64,000 nucleotides of DNA from Reticulitermes speratus. Its lineage: Eukaryota; Arthropoda; Insecta; Blattodea; Rhinotermitidae. Positions 1 through 12,300 of the stretch are shown in pieces (positions within the stretch are counted from its first letter, which is position 1; every line of letters begins with the position of its first letter). The stretch is from positions 56,284,635 to 56,348,634 of the forward strand of contig JAJKFL010000005.1 in assembly GCA_021186555.1 (NCBI GenBank), given 5' to 3'. The position numbers and the translations under genes were made by a program. The notes below the pieces were generated by a model, which did no database searches, was not told the DNA's origin, and saw only the letters and a list, made by a program, of their open reading frames with translations.

Positions 1-547
1 AAAACAGACATACAGCAACCATCCTGAAAGGGTTATTCCTGTTTGAAACTTCATATGAAATCTCTTGCCTTTCACAGTAACACCATTGATGACTTAATGT
101 AGAATCAACAGCCAAGCATCTGTTGCTGACTGTTGTGCTGCTGCAAGTCTCTGACAGAGTGAAAGCAGGGGACAAGTTGCAGTATTTAGTAGGCATGTAA
201 CTATTGTAGTGAAACAGTACAGAATGAGAAATTCAGTTTGCCGTTTGGCATATACTAGAATGTATGTTTTGTTGACTATGTTGGTTGATCATGTCTTTGA
301 AATCACTGAAAATATTTGTATTATAACTTTGTTTTATATTATCATAAGTGAAAATATTTTTTCCATCACACACAGTATTGCATGCCATGTACATACGTAT
401 TAACTATAGCATCGTATTTTTCTTCTTCACTGAGGGTAATTTTGCTATCACACAAGCATAAAAAGCCCTTGAAAGTTAAGATTTTAAACTATTTAAGAAG
501 TACACACATATGTATACTTAAAACTACTGTGCACTGGAATCCTTGTA

Positions 548-879
548 CAGGTTTGGGATCTCTTATCCAGAATGCTTGGGACTTAATGATTTTCTGGGCC
601 AGGGGTCTTTCCATAATTTGGGGTACCCTACCTATAATCTGCCAAGAAGCATTTAAAAGTCACTTGAAAAAGTAATTGTTCTGCCTTCAAAATGAGGGTG
701 TGTCAGGTTAGTTAACATCAGTTGCAAGGTCGCATGTGAGGAGAGAGTATCAAAACAAAAACAAAAAGCAGTGGCCCTGGAATTGCTTGGAACTAATTTA
801 AAGTTGATTTATTCTGAAATGTATGTGGTTTTTGGAATGTTCTGCATGCCAGGATGCTGGATAAAGTATCCCATACCTG
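548..879. mobile_element. MITE with 24-bp imperfect TIRs
   Basis: The ends CAGGTTTGGGATCTCTTATC and the inverse of TAAAGTATCCCATACCTG pair with few mismatches, and TA flanks both sides. The inside (GGGTCTTTCCATAATTTGG) shows no coding frame. This is a non-autonomous DNA element of the TA-inserting kind. Confidence 0.65.
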
Positions 880-1559
880 TACTCTAATTTTAATCAGTAG
901 TAACAATTGTGAGACACTTAAGTGACGGATTGTAACAAAATATTTTGCTCATGTATAATAAAGTTTGTAGGTTGCTGCTGTACATTAGGCTTACACTGTT
1001 GATATGAGAAGTAGCTGTAATGTAAGTTAGTAACGGATTCTATAACTTTGGCTGGTTAAAAATTCTATGCAGATATTAAATAAAAGCTGTATGTATATAT
1101 TTGTGAATGTAAGTATGTATAAGAATTTTTGAGAGGCACTTTGGACCTCAAAAATAGGGTTAAATATGTAAAAATTGAAAATATATTTATTTCATTCAGT
1201 TGAAGTTATATTTTCTGTAAATGACCTTGGAAACACTTGAGCCTTTAAATTTTGATAGTGGCTATAAGTGACTGCTTCAGAACATCCAATTCTTGTGTTG
1301 CAGTTTTACAGTGTTTAAACCCATGACCAGCAGCTGTAAACATTCCAGGCCTACAAAAATTATGTAAAGTCACTATTCATGATGAACGGGTGATAAAACC
1401 ACCATGAACATCAAAATCCGTTTTCAATGGAATGCCTGTTTGGTTCCAGGAACTTTTGAAATACAAGTAATAAAAATAAAATAACCTCAAAAAGCATAAA
1501 AAAACGGAACATTTTTTCAAAGTACAAACATTTTTGGAAGTATAAAATACATTTGTGAG

Positions 1560-1735
1560 AAGGTGTGGACTGGATTAATCTGCCTCAGGATAGGGACAAG
1601 TAGCAGGCTGTTGTGAATGTGGTAATGAACCTTGGGGGTGTTCCATAGGGTGGGGAATTTCTTGGCTGGCTGAGGAACCAACAGCTTTTCAAGAGCGACT
1701 CCTCCATGGAGTTTGTTTGGTAGGAGTTTGTTACA
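1560..1735 (+). mobile_element. RTE-like LINE, 3' end fragment
   Basis: It matches the 3' end shared by several copies here: '...GACTGGATTAATCTGCCT.AGG.TAGGGACAAGT', then 'GGAATTTCTTG.CTGGCTGAGG', then 'CTTTTCAAGA..GACTC'. There is no intact frame. Confidence 0.7.
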
Positions 1736-1947
1736 GGAATATCGTTATTTGATAAGTATATAAAAATTGGGTGTTATTTAACTTAATAAATCACCAAAAA
1801 TTAACACATCATCCAGCGTGATATTTTCTTGCCTAGTCTATGATAATGTAAGTCAATAAGATACACTTTTCACTCATTTTAAAACACTGGCTTACAATCT
1901 ACCTGCTGCTTTTTAATTCCAACACTCCATAAATCAAGGTAGCAGTA

Positions 1948-2001
1948 CAGTGGACCCTCAAACTTCGAACGGTTTGATGTTCGAAGTTTGAGGGTCCACT
2001 G
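1948..2001. mobile_element. 54-bp palindromic TA-flanked mini-element
   Basis: The arms CAGTGGACCCTCAAACTTCG and inverse are perfect over 23 bp with an 8-base loop. TA lies on each side. The ends look like pogo/Tigger TIRs. Confidence 0.65.
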
Positions 2002-2699
2002 TACTGCCTTGTTCTGCCAGTGGTGCACTATTTGTAGAAGATATTTTTTGTTTATATATAAATTGCATATTTATTGTGACCAATTACATCATCTACTGCC
2101 ATAGCACTGCATATCTACTGCTTTAAGAACTGATTGCCAAGCAGGAAAACGAGTGGATTTAGCACACACACAGCAGTGTATGAAGAAACCAGGTACAGTA
2201 GACTAGTGGGAGACAAAAGAATATTTTGTATAAAATCAAAATTACTGTCAGCAGTTTCAAATAACGGACTAAACAGTCATTGACAGCTCCGTAATGATAA
2301 ATGTGCTGTGACTTTTGGCTGAAACCCAGTAATAGAGTAAATCGTTACTGCAATACGAGTGATTTGGATAATAGTATAGTGTACAGGCTGTGCTGCATTT
2401 ACACAACTGTAAGGTGAGGTATTATTGTTTTATTATCATTCATGAATAGGACTTATTTGATGTTTATGAATGAAAAATGCATAAACATACATGGTTTAGT
2501 GATTTCAGGAAAATGTGCATGTAGAAAATGTGGAATATTTTGAACAGATGCAAGTTTTGCCAGAAAAGTGTTCTGCAGACTTGAGGTGCTGGAGAGTTAT
2601 GCCTAAATGTTTTATCCAGGCAAGTAATAAAGTGACTGCATAAAATTTTCTTCTGGGAACAGATAACCATCTTCATGTGAGGTCATAGTCTTATAAGTA

Positions 2700-2950
2700 T
2701 GGTAAAAGTAAAGTCCCTCTGCAGGCGATAAGAGCATGTGAGGGGAGTGGAGGATACAACTGCACTCATTCTTAACCTTGACACTAGGTGTAGGTGAGTG
2801 GTCATCCTTACACGTCAACCGCTTTGGCACCCATTGAATAGAACACTGGGTATTTTGGAGAAGAGAAAAATCTCTTGCCCCTGCCAGGAATTGAACTCTA
2901 CACTGTCAGTCCCATAGCATAGTCACTATAGTGACTGAGCTATTACAGTT
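2700..2950 (-). mobile_element. tRNA-derived SINE (family A)
   Basis: On the minus strand it reads from a tRNA-like A box (AGCTCAGTCACTATAGTGAC) through a decayed B box and the AGAGATTTTTCTCTTCTCCAAAA body to the 3' tail (TACTTTTACC). It lies just downstream of the IR gene. Confidence 0.7.
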
Positions 2951-3024
2951 GTTGCTGAATATGGTAAATGTCATCACTGATTGGTTATTAACCACTTGAC
3001 ATAACTTTTCTTATGATTTATGAA

Positions 3025-3349
3025 TTAAAATTTGTATTGTGAAAATAAATTTTGATTGGGTTTTTTGGGATGTTTGTGTAATTTGTCTGCAGGATATATT
3101 TGAACGGTGTTTATAATTTTGTTTTTGTGATGTGCCATTATTACTTTCCTGCATTTGTATTTGGATAGTATTAGCTCTACTGTCAAGATACAGAGTGATA
3201 CTAGAACTGAACCCACCACACCTGTGAATGGAGGCACAATGTCTGTCCACTCTGTTACAACACGCAGCATTGTGTTGCATTGTTGAGGCCGTGGCACCCA
3301 TCTGAGTTGCAGACGTCGCAGTATGCCACTACTTTTCATTTTAATGAGG
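3025..3349 (-). CDS. IR exon 10: end of S2, M3 and stop
   Basis: The acceptor TTATGTTTCAG|C completes a Ser codon. It encodes KMKSSGILRRLQLRWVP, the '..esGil.rl...W.p' motif just before M3, then M3 (FTGVVGSVLVSLCILTVELIL). A basic cytoplasmic tail of about 45 residues precedes the stop. Confidence 0.85.
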
Positions 3350-6300
3350 CTGAAACATAACAAATAAAGAGTGTAAAAGTTGAGCCATGGAGTATTTTTG
3401 TGCCACTGCTGCACTATGATCCCAATTTATCATCCATCCACCACTGTATTGTTGCTGACTGTAGGAAGCAAGGTGAAGTCTTACAGCAGTGCTGCTGTGG
3501 ATCCCCGTCTTGTGAAATGTAACGCCGGCTTGTTGGGTAAGTGGTTCCCGGTGTTTTGAAGGATCATATTGCCTTCATCTTCAGGGCTAAGCAGTCCGAG
3601 AAGAACGCCCACACAGAAAAAAGTGTATGTATGTAAGTGTGCTTGATGCGGTAGTGTGCGTGGCCAGAGAGGGTGGTGAGCCAGTAGCAATGGTAGTGGA
3701 AGGGGGATTGGCGTTCTAGTCGTCCCTATGCATGCCATGAAGGCATATAGGGAGTAGAGGTATAGCTCCAGTCATTCTTAAACTGGACACCAGATAAAGG
3801 TGTGTGGTCACTTTCATGCCTTGCCACATTACCCATGGACAAAGAGCCCTGGTATCCAATGAAGAGGACAATTTAGAAGCACTGTTATATAAATGAAGAA
3901 TGTTGAGCATTTTCTGGCATTTATTGATAAAGTTCCCATTTACCAGGTTTCATTGGCACTAATGTGTGTGCCTTGTATTCACATAGCTTACAGTTCACTT
4001 CCAGAAAAATTCCAGTGCTAGTTTCCATTAGTTTCTCCATCCAAATGCCACAACTTACCTTTTCCAGTTTGCTATTGATGATCATTAACTGCTATCAGTA
4101 TGTAAGCAGAACATGTGACACTGTGTTGGTAAGTAGCTGAAGGAACCAATAACATTGCTCAGTGTATATGTCAGGATTCCATTCTTCTGGGAGTGTCCTG
4201 ATCTTCAAGGGTTAACCCTTCAAGACAAGGACACTATGTAGTCTCGAAATGTTGGCTTACAATTACCCATTGATGCAGCATCATATCCCAGGAAAGTGGA
4301 ATCCTCGGCTACATGGCCGTGAGAACCCAAAAACTGGCACAGTGGATATATATGTAGGTGACTTAATGTTTAAATTTTGCTATTACCTGTTACAAATATA
4401 TTTACTGATATTGTCTTTCCCTTTAGTTCTAGTAGTGTCTTACCTTTGCGTTTCATTATCCAAAATTTAATATTTACACAAGAAGTTGTTTGATTATTAA
4501 TACGGCCTTTCACACTCGGCCATATTGCTAGCTCCATGAATCATGAGATGGATGTGGCATGTAGGGCACGTGGGAAAGGAGATAACTGCACATAAATGTA
4601 AAGAGATAGAGCCAGGCGGTGTGGACTGTTGTCATACAGGACAGAATAGGGACAAGTGGCAGGTACATGTGGACATGGCAAAGAATATTCAGGTTCCATA
4701 AGATCCAGGGAATTTCTTGACTGACTAGGCAACTGTTAGCTTTTCAATTAGGACTCTGCTCAAGGGAGTCAGTTGTGAAGCAGAAACTTGATCCTTTGTG
4801 ACACTCAATGTAGCACAACAGTAAAATTAAATATTGAGGGTTCAGATCTGGGATGTGTAATTCTGTGTCACTGGCTATCATTCTTGGACTGCTTGATCAC
4901 TGAAGTCAAGGGCATCATGTTCCTTCACAATGTCAGTAACCACCCATCCAATAACAAAACATTGCATCCAAAGACCTGACTCCTCAACAACACTGCTGTG
5001 AGAACCTCAAATCTCATAAGGCTAAATATTCTCTGCCAACTTTTAACACACCACAACAAATGAATGTTCTGATAACAGGTAAAGGTACAGTTGTTCCTCT
5101 GTCCATGCCATGAAGGCATATGGGGAGAGCAGAGATATAGTTCCAGTCATTGTTAACCCCGGCGCTACATGGAGATGAGAGATCAGTGTCACACTCTGGC
5201 TACTTTACCTGCAATAAAGAACCCCGGAACACATTGAATAGGAAGCTGAGTGGGTCCAGTAGCCGGTCTGGACATTTTGGAGAAGAGAGATCTCTTGCAC
5301 ATGCCGGGATTCGAACCCCGCGGCGTCCAGCCTCTAGCATAGTCTCTATGCTGATTACACTGTCTGATAACAGTGACTTAAAATGGTGGTGATTGTAAGA
5401 ATTGCAGTACTGTTGTTACCTGTGATTAATGACCTCTTTGTATTGGGAGTTCCTCTGCAGTGCAAAACTCAGCCCTCCACGGAAATATGTCTGAGGGAGA
5501 GCCAGTATCTGACTGGCCTGTGTACAGCTGAAGCTGTGTTGCAGTGTGTCCTGACAGGAATCTTCTAGTGCCATGAATGCAAAGTGACTTTCAGCAAGTA
5601 TTGCTGATAAGCCCGATTTGTAGCTACTCATGAGGTGTTCTGAAAATGGCTGGAGTTTGTGATGCCACAACTTGCCATATATGCTGTCTGGTTCAGCAGT
5701 CTGCAAGTACAGTATTAAGTGACCCTGTAATACAGTATATAAGGCATATAAACAGACCCATTTGCAGTGTAGCCTGCACAGCTACACATTTGACTTTTTA
5801 AATGCACTTGTGTAGAACAGCATAATTGAGTGGGTGAGGAGCTTGTACAGATGGCATTACAGCTTAATGTTGGCATACCAGGTAGTGAATTCTTCCAAGC
5901 AGGAACAGTGTGGCATCAAAGAACCCGTGCTGCTGGATTGCTTACCAAGGTCTAGAACAAACATCCACGTAAACTTGCTGATGGCATCATCCTGTTGCAC
6001 AACAATGCCCATGCTGATGTGGCCTGCAGAGTTCAGGACCAACTGGATGTCGTGTAATGTTCAGACAACCTGCATACAGCCTGGACTTACATGATTTTGA
6101 CATGTTTGGACCATTACATACAGTGTCAAAATCCATTCATTCACATCACTGACGATGTGCAGGGGGCTGTGGTACAGTGGTTTAGACAGCAGCCCTGGGA
6201 ATTCTTTGCAGATGGGATATGCTGACATGTGCATCAATGGGACTCCTGTGCTAATGCCTGTGGTGATTTTTGCTTTCTGTTGCAATACCCTAACCATGAG

Positions 6301-9300
6301 CATCTTCAAATGGGTTTCAGCTGTACATGCCTCGCATAAATTACTTACTTAGTTCATTATGTGTTCTCGACACATACATCAAGTATTTGGTACTATGTTA
6401 CTTATTTTCTGCAACTAGTTTTGGCATAAAATTACTGTCATGAGGCCAAAGTATCACTAATCTAAAAATCACTGCAACAACAATGTATGTTTCTGATCAT
6501 TAAAATTGATTTCAAAACACTGAACAGTGACAAAGGCATTGAACTAAAAGGGATGAGGACTGTAACTTAGTTTCATTTTCACTTATATATTGATTGTTAT
6601 TGCTCTGAACTTAACATATTTTATATCAGCACTAGGGCATTCTTTTTGTGTCTAGTAATGTGAGTTTGTTTAGCACATTTTCTTTTTCTGGTTTAGATGC
6701 ACAACGTGTGTTGATGGTTTTGTTATATAATTTGTTCTATAAAGATGGCTGTTTTATGCTGATTTGTTTCATGTCTTATGAGGGTTTCTGTACAGAGAGT
6801 TTGAATATCTGGTACAAAAGTACACCATAAAGTACCTTCACATTTGTCAGGTGTCTGATTCAAATCTCAGCTACAGAGTAGCTGTTGTAAGTTCCTCACC
6901 ACTCCCCCCATGTTTCTCAAGGATGGAGGTGATTGGTGAGCCTCAGTCCTGGCTGCTTTATGCCTGGAGTAAGAGCCACTGGTACCCATTAAGTAGGAGG
7001 CTGGGGAGGCTTCAGTGTCAGTCTAGATGTTTTGGAGAAGAGAAAAATCTCTTGCATCTGCTGGGAATTGAATTGTGCATCATCCAGCTTATAGCCTAGT
7101 CATTATACTGACTGAGCTATCCCAGGTGCTAGATATGTACATAGACAAGATGTACCACATGTAATTTTCATCTCAGGTAATGTACGAGATCTGCTTTTCC
7201 AGATACCATCAATAATGAACTGCCAGTACTTGCAGCTTGCCTTGAATATGTTGAACAAAAGACTGGCATTCATGACACCAAACTTCCATCTGGAACTCCT
7301 CAGGATGTCTGCAAGTTGGGAAAGTGGTGGCTGCGGTCTGTGCAGAGCAGCAAGTGAAGTGAGCCTCGCACTATAACCAATGTGCACAACCATAAACAGG
7401 AATGCACTTGACTGCTGCACGAGTCTCACAGAGGAATTTGAAGGATAGTCTGCTCCTGTGGAGAATAACATGACAGAAAGGAAAGCTAGAACTGATATTG
7501 TACTCTGGATTCATTTTACATGTAACCAACTTTCTGATACAGGAAACAACGTTTTAAATGTTTGGACTTAAGAACATTAAAGTCAGTGGGAAATTCTGTA
7601 TATTTTATAAGAAGGGACTTAATGTATCTTCAGGCTGTTTGTGAACATCAAGATATTGATATTTGTGAGGTAGGATGCATAAAGAAGTTTGGAGGCGAAA
7701 CCTCTTGGAAAATGGACACTCAGAAGACTGAGGATGATGATGGCAGCGTAACGGTTATCTAGGATATAACACTGTGTAGTATCATAGATATTTACGAAAT
7801 GTTTGGGGTGATTCTGATGCATGAAAAGTGATAATACGAATAATCAAAATGTTTGACTACCTGCACAAAATTTCAGCTCAACTTTCAAGCACTTGTGAAA
7901 TGATTTCCTTTTAGACTGTAAACATTATATCAGCAAATGTCTGTTATTACTGATTGTCAGTACCATGTATGTTTGTTTATGATTTTTCTGACGATCATTT
8001 CAGTGATACTGAACACAGCTTGACTTGCCTTGTTGCAACATTATGGTCACAAATGTGAAAAGGTTGGAGAGAAGACCTGCCCTTCTTGTGGCCCCAAGCA
8101 GCCTGTACATTATATAATGGAACAGTGTGTTGATGGACATGAACATCAAGAGGCCCATAGTGAGGACAAGCCATGTTGACATTTCAAAAGCCCGGAAGTA
8201 CCAGGCTATGGAGGGTTCCTTCATTCCTTCATGTACATACAACCGTGTCCTGCAAATAAAAATCAGAGTTGCCAATTAAGGACCTCTACAGTTAACACAG
8301 TGTTGTAAGTTTTCACCTCCAAGATCACAATATCTTCATGCCTCTGCGTGGTTGAGGCCCTGAAAAGATCTGTTTTTGGAATTCTCAACTGCCATTGGCT
8401 CAGAATAAGTGATATCTCCTCTTCACCATTCCATAGCAGTATCTGGCTAAATTTCTTCAAACTTTCCTGCGCAGCTCAGCTGTGAATCTTAGTGTGCAAG
8501 AATTGCTAACCAGACCAAGCAACATTGGCTTAACTTTGTGGTTGGTTAGTTGATTGGTTGCTTCATAGAGAACTGATATATTTTGGTTGTTTAGTTCATT
8601 GGTTGATTCATAGAGAACTGATATACTTTGGTTGTTTAGTTCATTGGTTGATTCATATACAGACGGACCCCGACTTACGTAGCTCCGACATACGTAGATC
8701 TGGGCTTACGTAAAAAACTTGTTGTGCCACTACCACCACTACTACCACTACCACCACTACTACCACTCCAACCACCACCACACCCACCCCTGCCTCTGCC
8801 TCAATTGAATACGACAGTGACTCCAGTATCGATTATTAATTATTATTATGTTTTATTAATTGTTATTAAAATTATTATTAATTATTATTATATCAATTAT
8901 TATTATTGTGTATAAGGTATATAATAAAACATGGCTCCGAGTTACGTAAAAATCGACTTACGCATAGCGTTGCGGAACGATCCACTTACGTAAGTCGGGG
9001 ACTTTCTGTATAACTGATACATTTCCTTCCACTGCATCACTTTAGCACCCACTTGAAACTGCTCAGTGACCTTAAAGCTGGAGGCAGCACATTTCTCTGA
9101 AATGTTGGGATATTTAGTCACTTAGCAGTGTAGAAACCCAAGAAATGAACATAATTTAATAAAATGGTGTTGACTGTAAAGCTAAATGAAACAAGTAATT
9201 TTATTTTCAGGTTGCTGCATTGTTTCATTATACTTACACAGCTGTGTGCAGAGGCAAGGTGAAATCCATGACTTGCAGTCGCTCTGTCATGACTGAGATC

Positions 9301-12300
9301 TCACAGATAGAAATATCTGCCTCTTGCCTTTGAAACACACCTATCATCCCAGTCCAGGATGAAGTGTTGTCAGTAGGCGTGTTCCCGTAGGAATAGCCAG
9401 GTAGGTACATTACACTGTAACTGCAGACAGAGTTATTGGTGCCAACATAACACCAAAAGTAAATTATTATATAGGCTTTTAATCTGAAACTACCTGCAGT
9501 ACCAAACTGATAAAAGTTAGTTTTTTCAGAGATGGACAGTGTCTACTACTGTGGATATGGATGCAGCAAGTTCCTCTGCAATGTTGATAATTATCAAACA
9601 AACTGCACATCATAATCTTGATATTCACTGTTATGAGAACCTCGAGACTAAAATAAAACTTAGAATTTTGAGGTTTCTACAGCATTGTTATTGAAGATGT
9701 GGTGCTCATCCAAACGATGCAGCATTACATTCCAAAAGACTGGAATCCTCAAATGAAGTTATTAATTGACACAATTTTGCTATATGCAGTTTAGGATATA
9801 GAGAACATGACAGTACAGTAGACAATTATTATAAAGCTAATATCCTAGATCCTCTAACACATACCATATTTACCCAAATATAAAATTAGAATTTTTTACT
9901 GATTTATCCCCTGAAAAGTGTGGGGTCACATTGTAGTCACTGATGAAGTTAAACGTGATTTGTACAGCTATTTTCCTGAAAATTGAAGATTATGAAAGAC
10001 AGTCATCTTATATTTGGGTAAATATGATACTTCATGAATAACATTTACAGTACAGCAACACAGTCTAAAGACTGACTGGCTCTTTTCTAATGTAACATGA
10101 ATACCTCAGCCTATTTAGCAGCATAAACTCTAGATATTTCTGATGGACATTGGACAAATTAATGGAAACTGAATACCTCACCTAAAATTTAGTGTAGCTG
10201 CAAGAGTTGTAAATGCCTCGCCAAAGTATCCTCCTGTCACTTGAAAATGATCACCAATATTCTTGATTTGAGCATAAAATTCATTAATCTGGTTAAAGGA
10301 AAAAGAAAGCTTAAAGAATATCATTACAGGTACATCTACTTTAAATGATATGATTAGAGTTATGACTATCAATTTTTATTTTACTTTCCCACTTTTTTAA
10401 ACAGACAAATGTCATATTCATTCTGCATGAAAAAGAAATCCAGTAAGGTAAAGTTATACCTGCAAAAGACTGTACAACAAGGTGCCAGATCATATAAAAA
10501 ACTGGACAAGATAAAATGTTTTAAAAGAGAACTGAGATCCATTCTGTTAAAATCTTGATACCTCAAAACATTCAAGATATACAAATGAACCCAAACGACA
10601 TCTACCCACGATCATACTACACTACTTCAATCGTACCAATATAGTGAACAGTGCAAAAAATAGCCACCCTACATTACTCAAAAACAATGGACAATTGAAG
10701 TGAAGTGCACTTACGTGCATACTGAGCCCCTGATGATGGTCAATTTGTGACCGAAACGTACGTAGGGCTATTGTAAAGTGTAAATATAACTTAATTAGTG
10801 CATTTGTCGTTATACATTCCATTTATTTATTTCATGACTTGAATATTAATATAATCAAAATGCCACAAGTAATTTGCCAGTATTGCTACTATAAAATTTC
10901 AGGTACTTGTAGGGTCTACTGTATATTTAAAAATTTGTTGAGGAATGCAAGTAATATTGTTATTAAAGTACAGGCAGTCGTATAGATCATGTTTTAAAAA
11001 AATACTAGTTTTAATATCTTACAAACTGTAAATGTGACTTACCAACACAGTTGTTGCTCGAAGTTGGTACCCCTGCAGATTTCCATGCCTGTATTTACTG
11101 TACTTGTATGGCAAAGGTGGTAGGAATAAGTAGTTGCCGGTCCATCCACTAAGAATATGATGAATGTTGGTGTCTGGCCCCACTGTGTATGCCTCCATCA
11201 ACTGCATTTGTAAAGATACATCATGAGTCTGCTGCATATTACTGTCTTCTAGCATGTGACACCATGTATTCTGGGAGCTACTGACAAAAGGTTCAGGGAA
11301 CTCTGCCTCCATCTTCAAGGTCTGCACGAAAGATGTACAGCAAAATTTCTTTAATCTGTCATCCCATAATCCAGAAATCCTGATGATTTTTCACTTGAGG
11401 AGGGTAGTCCCAAGACTGGAATTTTTTATTTTTGCCAGAAAAAAAGCTTCATCAATGAAACAGACAACTCTTAGGGATATGTTACAACAGGCCTCCAAGA
11501 TTTCTGTTCATCCACTGTTGTGGTATCTCCTGACCTCTTTTCTCCTACTCCAACTTCTTAACCTATAAATACTTCAGAAAACACAGAAGAGGACCCTGAT
11601 GACCCTGAACCAGCAGATGAAGAAGATGGAATACTCCTGTCATTAGTTGTGCAGCCCAAGTATAGGAGCACTAACAAAAACTTTACCTGTAAGATTTAGA
11701 TCAGTATAGGTATTATCTGATAATCTAGAATATTTGATAAGCTGGCACCTGTCCGAACATGTGGGTGTCGGATTACCAGAATTTTACTGTAAATTCCTCC
11801 GAAACGTTACTATCACACTACTTGGCATCACAGGCTAGACAGTAATATTCATAGCCATTACTGCAAGAGCCTCACATCTCAAACTGAATTACATCTGACA
11901 AGAAATAGTTTTCAGATTGTGATAGTATCTTGTGAATGTGGTAATGACCTTCAGGTTCCATAAAATGTGGGAATTTTTCTTCTAGTTCAGGAATTGTTAG
12001 CTTTTCAAGAAGGACTGTGCTTCATGGAATTAATTCGTTCATGGATACATTGTTACTAACCCTTTTGGTTCCAGCAGCAAAGTCTTGTGTTTGAATCAGC
12101 ATGCAATAAAATTTGAACGTTGCAAATACAGTGACATTGCCATTAAGTGTTTCTTTAGGAGGAAATCAGTTGGACTGTAAATTTATGAAAATATGAGAAT
12201 GGATGTACAGTGTAAACATTAAACATTAAATGATAGACAACATGTTTTAACAGGAAATATTAAATGAATATTTCAGTATATCAGTTGTGAGAGTGCTAAG

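Noticed and set aside
5285-5370. tRNA gene on the minus strand
   Set aside because: The B box is good, but there is no acceptor stem. The same text recurs as the head of many SINE copies.
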